Assembly: GCF_050908995.1 (NCBI RefSeq)
Contig: NC_135130.1
Span: 9,913,001 to 9,977,000 of the forward strand
Source: Andrena cerasifolii
Lineage: Eukaryota > Arthropoda > Insecta > Hymenoptera > Andrenidae
Reading direction: 5' to 3'
Length of the DNA: 64,000 bases
Below are positions 24,068 through 36,698 of this stretch, one piece after another (positions within the stretch are counted from its first letter, which is position 1; the number at the start of each line of letters is the position of its first letter). The translations under genes and the position numbers were made by a program. The notes below the pieces were generated by a model, which saw only the letters and a program-made list of their open reading frames with translations, ran no database searches and was not told where the DNA came from.

Positions 24068-27000
24068 GAATTAGTGGGAAGCAGTCGTCGAGCCTCTCTG
24101 AAATCGTCAGTTCGAAAGAATACAGGTCAACCATGTTGCTGCGATTTTTGTTTCTTTCAGGGGAGTCGGCATCCATCGAGTGGAAGATAAAAACGCGCTT
24201 CGTCGGAGGCGAGAGCGATGCTGAAAAATTCTCGACGGATCGCGCGGAATTATATATTTTGGAACGCACGCGGGGAGGGGCAGAAAAAATGCTGGAAAGT
24301 TTTCCGATTCCCCGCGGGCAAAGAGGACGCTGAAATATCGCGAGAGCTGCTTTTGGCTTGCGCATTAAAATCAGACAAATCCCCGATAAGAAGCTTTCGC
24401 CCTAGCTCGGGGAGTTTCAATCGTCATTGACTTTAGCCGCTGGGGGAAGTTTAACGCCGGAAAATTCGTGCGAAACTCGGATTAGCGAGGCGAGGCTGAG
24501 GGAGAACTCCTTATCGCAGCCACGACTATTCGACAGACAGTTTGTCAGCGAGCCCGCTGATGTTTCAAGGACAATGACGGGAAAACCACGCAGAGGCTCG
24601 AGGCAGCAGGATTTTTCACGTTGATGCCGGGGGAGATCATATCGGAGCTTGCAGCTGCAAAGCGATCGCTGATAAGAGATTCACTTCTACTCTTGCCGTG
24701 TCCTAAAAACTCGCTAGCTGCGGATAGATGCCCTACATATTAAAGGACCATTTTGAATCAGACGTGGCAGCGTTAAGCCCGGTTCCTCTGAGGCTGAAAT
24801 GACTGCGAGAGATGCAGCGGGGTTAATTGCAGCCACCAGCGGTACCGGGACCCTTGTACATAAAGGCGGGCTTGGGTCACGTGACCTGCGTGGTCCGGAA
24901 ACACTGTGTCGTCTTCATAATCCAGCGCCGCCCGCCGCCGGTCGTGAGGCACGGAACGTTCTGGCCTGGCGGTTGTGGTCGTAAGGCAACGATGGCACCG
25001 CGTTTTGAATGTTAACTAAGCCCACTCAGGTGCTTTTAACCTTTAGAATGCCCCTTGAGGTTTTCGGAACGTCTGCAACCCGTTCTGCTGTGGCCCTTTC
25101 GTGCGCGCCCCGGCCTGCACGTGATAGTCTAATGATCGAGGCAAACTAGGACTTGCCTCTTTTTTCTTCTTCTGCAGAGTAGGCGGAGGAATTAAGTATT
25201 CAGTGCTGTAATTACGTTGCAAAACTCGGGGTCCAGTAGTCCCCTGTCTTTTAAGTAGTATGAGAACAGCATCGGTCGGACCTATTGCGACCAGAGTGAG
25301 ATTTAATCTACGAATAAACCATTAAGTTATCTCATTTCTGTTGCGTATTTATCCCATTCGTGCAAATTGGATATTTCCACGTTCCCTTCAGACTGCGAGC
25401 TTTGCAAATACCCGAAAAAATAATCGAAGACTCCCTATACCAACGGAGAAAGCAATTTCACTGCATCCATTACGGAATCATAAAATATGGATTCAGCTAT
25501 TTCGAGATATTTCTGCGCGTTTCCGCCGAGTCACCGGCAAAGATTGAAAAATTATTGAAAATTGATTGTTGGGGAGGTATTACAGATGGGGAAGCATTTC
25601 TCCCGAGAACAGCCAGGCCCCCCGATAACAAAAACCTGTGCCTTCTTCCGTAGAAAAATCGCTTCTGCTCGAGACTCTCGCGCTTTTCGGGAACATCGAT
25701 GGGTGATTTCATCCCTGAAACATGCGAACGGGCTGAAATAAATTATTCTTCGATCCTCTAAAACATATAGAAGAACCATCCTCCTTGCGAGTCCTATCAG
25801 GATGTCGGGATACATCGAAACGTTTACTTCACCCGTCACCTGCTCATAATTCCCTCGCCAAATATGCGACGGAACGCCTTGGATAGAACTCCAGTAAGCA
25901 TTGGTGTTATTTCCCTAGTTCTCTCCGTCGCCAGGGAGAAGTTTGCAGGCTACAGAAAACCGTTTCCTCGAGGCGCCGCCTTTCAGGAGGCAGTTAAGTA
26001 AATGGGATCGATCGTGACAAGGGCGGTCGCTTCGGCAATCGCGTTAAGCTTTTCGACGTATTGCCGTTAAGAAATGAAGTGGCGCCGGGAGAGCGTTCTT
26101 GTTCCAGAGCGCGTGGATTCTCAAACATCGAGAAGGGGGGAAAAAAGAACTCTCCATTCGCTTCGAATCCACCTCGGGGATAGTCTGGTTCCTTCTCCCG
26201 GCAGTTTAGCCTCTTCTCGAATTTCTGCCAGGCCCTCGATACACACTCCGGATGATCAATGGAGCCTGGAAAGTGGCAGTTTGCCTCCCCTTTGAGCTTG
26301 GACCCGGTCCAAGCTGCTCGTTAAATATTTATCGGAGTTTAAAGCGTTGCTTTTTCGAATGTTGCCGTAGAAAATGGATTGCGCCGGTTGTTAAGGGCTG
26401 GGTCCCTTAGCCGGGCGAGGAGTTATGAGGAATGCTGAAGACAGAAGAGAATTAGTGGACAATAAAGACAATGGAGCCCGTGAGCCATTGAAGTGAAGCT
26501 TTCCGCTGGTAATCTCTCGCTGCTGATCTCTTTCTGGTGTCGAAAGTTACGCGGAACTCGATATCTTGCGTGACAAGTACGGCGGGAGGCAGTCAGTCGG
26601 GATCTAAGAGTCTGCCGGCTTCCTAAATCCTGAAATAATGACGGTATATCAAAGGGACTGGTCTGTAGGACTCCCACCGCCGGCTGCTCGATACGTGCGA
26701 GATAAATCACCGTATCGAAAATACCCCCAGCATATGGCGCGGCACTTTAAATGGCAACGAAAAGAATTCGGCGATCGGAAAGTGGACAGGGCTGACCGTA
26801 AGTCGTCCGGAACGCAGGGTGTGAGGAGAGACGTGGGCGGCATATGGGACATCGAGAAATATGGCGCGTAGGTACCCGCATAAAATAGGAGACAACGTCT
26901 GTTATCGGCGACTCGACGCTTTAGTGTCTCGTCGTAAAAGATATTGATACTTCTTGGCGTCTCGGAAGGGGCTGGCTTGGCCGTTGAATGCGCGAGTTTG

Positions 27001-28088
27001 CAAATAGAGCAAGGTGCACTCGCTCGCCACCGGACGCGGGATTGAGCGCCAGCTTTTCGCCCTTGGAGGGATAATTCCAACACAATTATTCTGTCGGAAT
27101 ATTTAGAGTCGGAGATGGTGGTATGCAGGACGAGGGTACTCCTCGTGGAAGTCTGTAAATCTAGTGGTTGCAACAGTTATAAAGTTATTCGCGGTTGGAT
27201 ATTAAGTTCTCTTTAAGATTAGATGGTTTTTTACGGCGGTGGATCGAGCGGGTCTTTGGTTAAGCCCGGATGGAAGGCTACTCGAAACACCGGCGGTATT
27301 TTAAGATTAATACAAGTTGTTGCCTCTGGGTACCCTTTTCCCGGCGTTGAAAAACTGTTCGCCGTAGATTTACTTGCGATTTATCGAGATTCGTGGCCCG
27401 TTATCGGCACGAGACCACGTCGGGGCGATGCAATTACGAAGCTCCTTGTGCCTTTGTAATTCCGTTCGTTAATTTCGCCCCGCGACACAAGCGCGAACGG
27501 AACTACGGAAACGGTCGCGCTGCCTGGTTGGCTGAACTTCAGATTATTTCATAAAAAGGCTTACTGTTCCATCGCAGTAATGTCAATTTTTTCCCACTTT
27601 GATGTAATAAAGCGGCACACCATTGCGATTAATTAAGCATCAAATTCACTTCTAGATCCCCGAATTATTAGGTCCGCGGATTTGTACCTAATTTGGCGAT
27701 ATTTGCAGATGCCGGCGACGCGACGGAATGCAGAGTGCAGAGTTACGGATTTAAATGAAAATCTAATTTCAAGTATTGTATTACCAAGTAGCCAGAACGC
27801 TCGCCGTTGATCGCCTGATATTAAACATCAAAGCATGGATCGCGTTTGCTGTGCACGACTGTATTTACAACCGTGCTGGCCGTACTCGAGTGATGAAGGT
27901 GGATATAAAATATGCAAAACTGAACGTAAATTATTCCACGCAATTTTCGATACTGATGATTCGTCATCAAGCACCGATTGAGCGATTGCTTTCGCCCCTT
28001 TTTTTAATAGTGCAATGACTATGTTTAATGGAATCCATTTGATTCTTATGCATGCCATTATTCAAGGGCCGGCGGGGTGGGCTAGTAG
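24068..28088. other. Intergenic, no gene supported
   Basis: The longest frame, 174 codons on the minus strand at 26649-27173, has no recognisable domain and overlaps others in different frames. I see no transposon ends. A palindromic E-box at 24875-24886 is listed separately. Confidence 0.4.
24875..24886. promoter_or_regulatory. Palindromic E-box GGTCACGTGACC
   Basis: This perfect 12-bp palindrome contains GTCACGTGAC, the consensus for MITF/TFE and USF type bHLH-zip factors. It lies in gene-free sequence, so any regulatory role is inference from the motif alone. Confidence 0.3.
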
Positions 28089-28096
28089 ATCCAGCC

Positions 28097-28269
28097 AAGA
28101 GTTGGGTATTAACTAAGTAAGAAATTATTTAAATAACGGATCGAATAAAATTTACTTTAATTTTAGATTATTCGACGAATAAAGTTAACTCTTTTACTCG
28201 TCGAATAATTTTCTTAACTTTTATTCGTTATCCAAAATTTTATTTAAATAAAAATTTTACCCATCTCTG
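28097..28269. mobile_element. hAT-like MITE, 173 bp (copy 1)
   Basis: It ends in AAGAGTTGGGTA on the left and CCATCTCTG on the right, giving an imperfect terminal repeat of the type CAGAGATGGGCAAAA. It is flanked by ATCCAGCC (28089-28096) and GTCCAGTC (28270-28277), a degraded 8-bp duplication (6 of 8). The centre is a hairpin built on TTATTCG and CGAATAA. A sister copy of nearly identical length is at 42902-43072. Confidence 0.75.
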
Positions 28270-30404
28270 GTCCAGTCCCATGCTGCGAAATTCTAGCACG
28301 AGCGCTTACAGTGCCGCCCTCTGGCTTCTGGCGCTACAACGCTACAGGACGAGGGCCCACTGTGCGTGCGCACCACTATCCAAGAGCCCGCTGGGCCTGT
28401 TGGGCCTGGCAGGGTGCGAATAATCCTTAGAGTTTACCCGAAAGTTGGAATACGTAATAGAGTTTGCAGTCCTACTGGCAGCAGCAGTTGTTCGCGTGGG
28501 AAACGATGTACAGCATGCAGAAATAAATGCACCTGTCGCAGGTTTTCTTTCCAGCGGGTGTAGTGGTAGGTGTAGCATTAATTGACGCATAAATATTACG
28601 AAAGGTAGAATCAGTTACTGTGTATCCATGTCCTGTTTTGAGTAACGAGTCGTTGCTGGGCTCTGCTTAACAATTCGATAGGTTTATTGATTTTGAAAAA
28701 TAAATAGACTGTTCTGACGGTATAATTGCACGTAAACACGTGGCTGCATCAGTAATGGGGACGATTCAATCGCCAATCAGCCATGGAATAAATATTACTG
28801 CGCCATCCGCCACCCGGCTTATGATTAAAGCAATTCAGTATTTTCCCAACGAGAGTTTCCTCGCGAATTATAACTGGGAAGTGGAAACTTTTAATTCATT
28901 ACAGGAATTGTTTACATATAATTTTCATACAGAATGAAAGTTTCATCGAGTTTCCGTCCCGCGTGGAAAAATGGGGAAACCATAAATACACATTTATGAA
29001 TTCTAATCACGTTTGAAATCTTATACGGCGTTTCGTTTTCTCTTTAAAATTGATCCGCCTCTGCTCCCTCCGTATCGATGGACTTGGGTGTGCCTCTTTA
29101 CTGGCTGTTTTATAGAAAATACAAAACAAACAAACGGAAGAATGTGCCGTTGCTTGTCAATCGGCGAAGATCAAAGGTGGCCTCGGAAAATGTTTTTCAG
29201 CTGCTACATCCCCCGCTGAGTTACGCGTTGCCGCGTTATTGTGCTCATTATCGATAGTATCGACATCGGCTGGGATTTACATGTGTACGCGCTGACTCCG
29301 AAATCGATTGCTGCACGAGGAGCAGCCGTTTCAACGCAATTAATCGGCGATTGAATTCCAAAGTCCGGTTCGACTTTTTGCTGGAAATTCGTCTGTGTTG
29401 AATTCCAATGTTTTCGTTTTTTTTTCCCCAGGGAAATCGTGCATCGAATTGCTGAGACACATGCAACTCTGCGCACTATAAACTTTATCAGGAATTCTTT
29501 TCAATGTATATATTTTTTTTGTAACTCGTAACACAGTGCCCATTCGAGGTATGTATGAACGAGCGTTAAACTTTAACGAATCGACTGTTGATATTAGCGA
29601 GGTTGGAGATTAAATTAAGCTACTAGTATCATCGCCGTAGACGATACAGCAGTTTCTCGCCGTTGTGCTTGTAAGTTTGCCCGTTCGTCGTTGCTAATTC
29701 ATGGCTTAATTTGTGAGCACGAGCTTCACCGGTTCCGTTAAAATTCACTCGCAGAAGATCGCAGCCGTCGTTGTTTGCGCAGGCGACCGCTTTTGTGTCA
29801 AGATTATTACGGTGAGCTGGACGCTTGTTTCCCTCCGATGAAGTCATTAAGTTTTCCAGGGCATCGTGCCGCCGCTGTCTGTTTAATTAGAGTTTAGCGG
29901 CTTCGTTCGATGTAACGCCGTGGCATAAACACACGCCGCTTCACTACGCAGAGACTTGGGTTCGAGATTTTGCGAATGAATACTTCGGAACTGTAACGTG
30001 GAAACTGGTGGAGCATTTTACCTTTTTTCTGCTGAAACTAGATAACACTAGATTACGAAAAAGTTCCTTGAAAATTCACTATTCGACGTGTCTTTTGTCG
30101 ATGGGGCCATCGTGCGGTGGCGTCGTTCTCTCATTGCTGAGCGTTCGAAATGAACGGTACGATACAAGCCAGGTCTCATCAGCTGCGACTGGTAGTGTTC
30201 GTCGGGGATAAAAGTAGGAGCTGGGAAACAGAGCAGGGGGAACTAAACTGCAAGACCAAACACACTGAGAGGGTGAATCAATTCTTTGAACGAATGAGGG
30301 CTGCTTTTTCCCACCGTTAGAAAGGTCGAGCTTTTTTTATCAGCCCTGTTATATTAACTTCTACCTAGTATATGATCTCACTTCGTGATCACTATAAAAT
30401 AGAG
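28270..30404. other. Intergenic, no gene supported
   Basis: Only short frames and A/T-rich patches. I recognise no coding exon, RNA gene or element end. Confidence 0.4.
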
Positions 30405-31310
30405 TTGTAATTATTCGAATAATTTCGTATACGAATAATTTCTTTGAATATCCGAATACGAATAATTTCAAATAGGTATGATTAATTCGAATAAATTCGA
30501 ATGCGAATAATTTCTTCGAATATTCGAATACGAATAATTTCAAATATGAGTAATTCGATTAATGTCGAATGCGAATAATTCGAATATTCGAATAATTTCA
30601 AATATGAATAATTTCAAATATGATTGATTCGAATAATTTCGAATGCGAATAATTCGAATACGAATAATTTCGAATGCGAATAATTCGAATACGAATAATT
30701 TCGAATGCGAATAATTCGAATACGAATAATTCGAATACGAATAATTTCGAATGCGAATAATTCGAATACGAATAATTTCGAATGCGGATAATTCGAATAC
30801 GAATAATTTCGAATGCGAATAATTCGAATACGAATAATTTCGAATGCGAATAATTCGGATACGAATAATTTCGAATGCGAATAATTCGAATACGAATAAT
30901 TTCGAATGCGAATAATTCGAATACGAATAATTTCGAATGCGAATAATTCGAATACGAATAATTTCGAATGCGAATAATTCGAATACGAATAATTTCGAAT
31001 GCGAATAATTCGAATACGAATAATTTCGAATGCGAATAATTCGAATACGAATAATTTCGAATGCGAATAATTCGAATACGAATAATTTCTTCGAATATTC
31101 GAATACGAATAATTTCTTCGAATATTCGAATAATTTCGAATACGAATAATTTCTTCGAATATTCGAATACGAATAATTTCTTCGAATATTCGAATACGAA
31201 TAATTTCTTCGAATATTTAAACACTCCTGATTATTCAAATATTCTAATCTAAATTTCGAATTCTTTGGTATTCGAATACTTAGATGATTCGAATATTCGT
31301 TATAGACCTA
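30405..31310. repeat. Satellite array of 31-bp and 27-bp GAATAATTCG-type units
   Basis: Between about 30640 and 31090 a 31-bp unit containing GAATGCGAATAATTCG and GAATACGAATAATTTC repeats about 14 times almost without change; successive GAATGC starts lie at 30780, 30811, 30842, 30873, 30904, 30935, 30966, 30997, 31028 and 31059. From about 31080 to 31215 it changes to a 27-bp unit with TTTCTTCGAATATTCGAATA. The left flank (30405-30640) is a degenerate version. The unit has no stop codon in any minus-strand frame, and 31 is not a multiple of 3, so frames of 232 and 208 codons are open at once. They are by-products of the array and not genes. Confidence 0.93.
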
Positions 31311-33120
31311 CTACAAAACCCTTTTTCCTTCTCTCTAATCTGTTCCACAGTTTTTCAAAGCAACTTTTCCTTGAGTTCCCTTCCGCTATACTATGAATGG
31401 CGACGAGCTAGGCAGATAAGCAACGTATCGACATCCTGCGATGCGCTTGTGAGCTTCTTTCATGCAAAGTTACATTTTTGTCCGTGCCTGACATTCAACC
31501 AAACTTCTTTCTTTACAATAAAATTTAGTTTGCCCGCTAACACATACCGCCTTGCGAAAAAGAGTTTTCCTCTTGACAATACTGTTGACATTTTACACGG
31601 AGCGTTGCGCGGGAGTTCTCAACAAAAGATCGCCCCGTCTTCGAACACACAAGTTGCACCACCGAATGATAAAGAGAAGGTACGTGCAGTTTCGAATAGC
31701 AAGCACCTGGAGGATCGATAGTTCTTCAGATGTTGCCACCCACAAGTTCATCGAAAATTTTCGCAATTAAGTAATTGCAATCAACTTCCGACGATTGAAG
31801 GGAGTTCCTTGAACTTTGGCAACGCATGAAGTTGATCCGAACGAAAGTTGCCACTCGGTTTCGAGAAGAGATGGTAGGTAAGTAATTCGAGTCAGCGATA
31901 TGGCGGATAAGTGAACGACGGAACTTCAGGAAGGAATAGAGCTCAACGATTAGTCAGCCCTTATTCGAAAATGGATATTACTTGCCAGATTTCTTGTTTC
32001 GCATTACCTTATGGTAATGCTTTAAAAAAATATACATATTATTCGTTGGAATGTGATCCAACTCCTCAACTTGAGTGAAATTGATAACTCAGTTACAGTT
32101 TATCTTCATTCACACTGCACTACGTCCGACCTACTTCAAAGTTCACATTATTGGCTCGATAAATTAACAAGCAACACTACGTTACTAGTGCGCTTCGTTG
32201 CTCTTAACTGCACATATTCTGCTCAGTCAATATGTGGCCATAAATTTCCCAGCGTATAAACGGAGCCAGGAATGAATTAATACAATAGAGGGCGACAGTG
32301 AGAAAAGCTTTATTCATCCCGGGCTTTCAAGGTTAGACTATCTTATCCCTATGAATCTATCTGAACTCGCCATTCCTTCCCCGATGCTTGTAGTAATGCG
32401 GTATGTCCCCGGTACCTTGTCCAACATTTATTTTATTCCTTGGCCCAAGTTAATTTCCAAATTGACGTGCCTTGTGTACCGAAAACGCGACACAACTCGA
32501 TGGCTCGGCTAGTTTGTATTCAGTGCGCTTCGCGGTCCGTCCTGGAACCTCTTACTTGGAAAATTCTGTAACGAAAAGCAGCCGGCTATTTAGTTCTCGA
32601 CGCTCCTCCGTTCTCTCGGTTTTTTTTCTCTCTCCGAGGTGTGTCCACACCAACTGGCGTAAAAATAAAATAAACAGCCGGACGGCCGAACGGTATTGGG
32701 TGGGTAGGAGACCCGCTACAACAAAATTGCCGCTTTCCTGGCCAGCCCTGGGGGTGCGGGAGGACGGTGAAACTGCGAGGGAAACGGAATGAATGAAAAA
32801 AACGATAACAAATAGCGCAACAACGAGGAGTCAACGGATATAGGGCAGTTGGCGCAGATGTGGTATAGCCAGTGGTGACACCAATCGACCGGCTATATTT
32901 GGCTGATAAAGTTTAACCAATTAACGTCCACGAATAACTTACTTGGCTGCCTAGGATAAACCCGACGGGCATTGAGAAATTTGACCTTTGCTCCCGTGGT
33001 TCCGTCGTAATAATATTAGCAAATGTTTCGAATATATTAGCTGTCGCAGTGGCATAGAGAGCATGATACATTGTTGGAAATGGTCGAGGGGATACTGCCG
33101 GCTTCAGATAGTTTTGGGCA
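31311..33120. other. Intergenic, no gene supported
   Basis: The longest frame is 145 codons (31284-31721, plus) without a recognisable motif. I see nothing else to annotate. Confidence 0.4.
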
Positions 33121-33163
33121 GTGGTGGATTCGAGGACAAAGGCCCAGGTGGCAAACGTTCCGA

Positions 33164-33430
33164 GGGGCCCATTTTGGGGAGAAAATGAAGAGGTAGTTTA
33201 CAAAAAACGCACCAAGCGTAATAGTACAGAAAAAAGTATGGTGTTTAGATAAAATCATAATTTTCGTTTTTTCGAAGATGAGACCCAGTCGGGCCCTCTG
33301 GGCAGGGGCCCATTTTTGGGGGAAATGAAGAGTTTACTAAAAACGGACTAAGCGTAATAGTACAGGAAAAAATGTAGTTCAGACAAAATCATAATTTATT
33401 TTTGAGGATGGGGCCCTAGTGGGCCTTCTG
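33164..33430. repeat. Tandem duplication of a 125-140 bp unit
   Basis: A unit beginning GGGGCCCATTTTGGGG and containing AAGCGTAATAGTACAG and AAAATCATAATTT occurs at 33164-33304 and again, diverged and slightly shorter, at 33305-33430. The flanks carry GCAGTGGTGGATTCG on the left (about 33118) and CCACTG on the right (about 33477), which could be worn hAT-like ends, but I see no target-site duplication. Confidence 0.7.
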
Positions 33431-36403
33431 GGCAGGGTCCTAGGCGGTAACGCTCATCGACCGCCCGTTAAATTGGCCACTGGATCTGGATGTGCCAGAT
33501 CTGAAGAGGAAAGGAGAACCGAAAGAAAAATCGAGGAGGAAAAGAAATTCTTGCCAGGGTCAGCGTTCTGCTGCAACAATTCGGGTGACGTTTAAAACTT
33601 GCACGGTCAACGACCCCGGTGTGTACGCGGCCATCTATCTCCGTATCCATTACGGGCGACTGCGTCGAGTACACGGGGAAAAGGGGAGTAAAGGACTGGA
33701 ACGTTCCACCGTGGACGATTCTCCTCGTCCCGGATTCGCCGCGAGATTTGGCGCCGTCACATTTCCAGCCGGCCGGGCACACGGTCGATTCGCTATTCGA
33801 TTTGCAGAAATCTTTGGAGAAAAGTCGGTTATCGTCGGCCGGTGACCAACAATGCCTGGCCGATGACCTAGATGGTCGTGAAATCCTACGGCTACCTCCC
33901 GCTCGCGTGTGGAGCGACGAATCCGGGCCGGAAGCGGGACGCTGTCGAAGTGATGGGGGAGGAAATTGGTTGCTGCAGGACGAAAATATTTATCTGAAGA
34001 ATTTTCCTTGAAATAACGGAATAACGTCCCTCAGAGGGGTCCTCTCGCTCCCCCCCACCGTCGCCGGAAATTGTAACAATAAACTTCGGTAGAAAGGATG
34101 TCCCTTTCACTTCTTTCCTTCGTCTCATCTTCGGAAGAGTCCTTGTAACACGGAGGCGACGATATTTCATAATTGTTTTCTGTTAGGTAGAAGTATCTCA
34201 AGATATTGCGAGCTTTGTGCCTGCGGATCGGTCAGACCCTTCTAACATCCGTGATGTAGGTGGCGCCACTGACACAGATCCCTAGATACCTGAGTTGCCC
34301 CGTCTACTGCAGCTGCTTTTAAACACGAAACAAAGCCCTCTTAGTTCATGCTACCGCTGCTACACAGGCTAGTACCCTTTGCAAAACACCTTATAGCTCC
34401 CTGTGCAGCGCAAGAGGCATGCGATGTACGTAGCCGAAGTTTCTTCGACATCCAGTTTGCCTGTAAAGTTCCTGGTCTTCACCCCGAGACGCAAGCACTA
34501 ATTTCCAACGGGCCTCGCTCGCGATCCGCCGGCCCACTCGCCCGTGAACGAAATCGCCAAGGAAGTAGCGGCCGGCATATTGTCAGAGGGCGGAAGAAAC
34601 ATCCCAACAGGATAAGCCGCCGCGGGAGGGGATGGTAGCCAAACCCGTCCAGCAGTTTAACTCAATCTTACGTTCGGCGAGTGAGATTCGCCTGGCCCCT
34701 TTTGCCAGTAGTTTCAGCGGGGTGTTACCGTTAAGCCTCGTACTAATTTCGTCCGGGATGTTGGAGCAGGTATTAAGGTAATGAGAATTCTCATAGCACT
34801 GCTCGCGCTTTCGATAGCGAGCCCACGAATTAAAGTGTAATTTTCCATTTCCCGGGCAATGATTCGACCCGCGGAATTGGCCAATGAAAATCCCAGGCCT
34901 GTAACGAAACGGAGCTCGCGCCTTTTTCGCCTCTTTACAGCGGGGGCAGCGGAGGACCGGTGAATATCAATTAGGAAGTTTCCGCGCCACGGCCTCTGTG
35001 TTTCAATTCCTCCGTCCTGGATTTAATCTCCGCGCGATGCAACGCGGGAACTTGCTATGAAACGATAAAAACGTCCAACTTTCGACGACTTGCCGCTAAG
35101 GTGGATTGTGTTTCGCCCTTAGCGCGGGCCACGCTGGTGTCGAGGGCACTTCCGATTGAAAGTTGGCCCCTGTTTGATCAAGGGGTTTATGAACCCATCC
35201 GCCCTGCAGGAACTTGCTCCTCGCTGTTACCGTTTTATCCACTGTAACGGTGATGCAACACGCCTTAAATTATTATTCGAATAACTCGCGAAGAATGAAT
35301 CGTAAAAATTGAAGAGAGGTAGAGGTCATTCAGCCCCTGCAAGCGGCGGGCGGAAAAATAAATCTCATTTTATTGGAGGGTTACGGTATGCATAAATTTC
35401 CATCGCTCAATCTTCGTAACGCAACGCGCAAATGTTGCCGGTGCGTAATTTTGATGAACGTCTACGTAAATTATAACCAGCGACTACGTAATATAACGTT
35501 TCGCGGCGCATTATTTCCTGGCGGAATTTGTGGAATCGAAAATGTCGCGCGCTCCATGGGAAATCATTCCACGTTTATCGACTGCATTTACTTTTCGCAA
35601 AAACCGCGATATTGTATTCAGACAAATTACACTGGAATTGCGAGAAACGGTCGTTTATTGCTTGGCAATCATTTTTCAACCCGAAATTTCATTATTCATC
35701 GCGCGTTCGACGTTACAAAATATATTTTACAGCGGCGAGCGAGCGAATTTTTTTTCTCACAAAAATATTCTCGTTCAAGCCCGAGCAATATTCTTATACC
35801 TCTTTCCGTTCATTCGAGAGCAGTGAGCGGCTCGCTATATAAAGAGCGGTCGCGCGGGGGAGGGAGAGGTTGAATCCGTATTTGTACGAAGAAAAACGTT
35901 CGCCCGTGCGCCACTCCTTACCTGCTGCGCGGTGAAAATGGGGAAGCAAAGAGCCGGGGAATATTTTGCAAGAAAGAGTTGAACGGCAGGCAGTTACGAT
36001 CGAGAAACAAGACAGACATGTGTCGTTTTACGTAATCTCACGGCGCTGGGATTCTCTTTGTACCCCGGCACAAAGCCGCCACCCCCTCTCGCCCCTTCCC
36101 ATTTCACGAAATGCTCGACTTTGCATGCGCCGTCTGCTTTCCCGAATGCATCGTTACGGAACCGGAAATGTTTGTTTGAGGCTCATTGAATTTCCTGCGT
36201 AGCAAAGGTCTCACTCTACGTGTGCCGAGGACGCGAGAACTTGGTACGGCTCGATGCCGCGTAAATATTCTTTCGGTTACGGTTATTGCTTCTTATCCGC
36301 GCGGAGGGCGCGAAACATAAGTTGCACCTGCTCGTAAGTGTGTTAATAGTCGACTAGCAATTTGAATTTCGCGCCTAACGAAGGGTGGAGATAATGGGCG
36401 AAT
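33431..36403. other. Intergenic, no gene supported
   Basis: Overlapping frames at 33492-34011 (117 and 130 codons) and 35373-35873 (166 codons) were checked and show no domain or consistent splice structure. A TATA-like box at 35836 is listed separately. Confidence 0.4.
35836..35844 (+). promoter_or_regulatory. TATA-box-like sequence
   Basis: TATATAAAG sits between GC-rich stretches, a good match to a core-promoter TATA box on the plus strand. No convincing gene starts within the next kilobase, so this may be chance or may mark a non-coding transcript. Confidence 0.2.
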
Positions 36404-36698
36404 TCCACTTACGCCCAAATCGCCCACAACGCCCGTGATTTTCATTCAAGTAGGTTTACACGCGACTAGACGCAGCGTCAAGAACTTCAAAGTGGATTTT
36501 CTCGAAAATGAAGCGCGATATCAAAAAAAGGTACTTATTCTTTTCGACTCGCAATAAGTAAATAAGTGAAAGAAAAGGAATAACATTTTTTGATATTGCG
36601 CTTCGTTTTCGAGAAAATCAACTTTGAAATTCTTGCCGTTAACTTCTGTCACGTATAGGAAAACCTACCTTAAAGAAACTCGCGGGTTCGCCCAGTGG
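36404..36698. mobile_element. Foldback element, copy 2
   Basis: The left arm (TCCACTTACGCCCAAATCGC) is matched by a diverged inverse ending near 36698. The inner arms GATTTTCTCGAAAATGAAGC and GCTTCGTTTTCGAGAAAATC flank a short centre near 36530-36590, giving a hairpin with arms of roughly 130 bp. It is the same family as 14681-14937. No coding capacity. Confidence 0.75.

Noticed and set aside
26649..27173. 174-codon minus-strand frame
   Set aside because: Low-information composition without any motif, with several overlapping alternatives.
30540..31238. Minus-strand frames of 232 and 208 codons with regular I-R-I-R-N-Y-S-Y repeats
   Set aside because: They are two frames of the same 31-bp satellite; the period is not a multiple of 3 and both frames are open only because the unit lacks stops.
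30405..31310. Regularly spaced repeats resembling a CRISPR array
   Set aside because: The units are directly tandem with no unique spacers, in a eukaryotic context with no cas genes.
33492..34011. Overlapping plus frames of 117 and 130 codons and a minus frame
   Set aside because: Three frames are open over the same GC-rich stretch and none resembles a known protein.
35373..35873. 166-codon plus frame near a TATA-like box
   Set aside because: The TATA-like box is near the end of the frame, not before it, and the translation shows no recognisable family.
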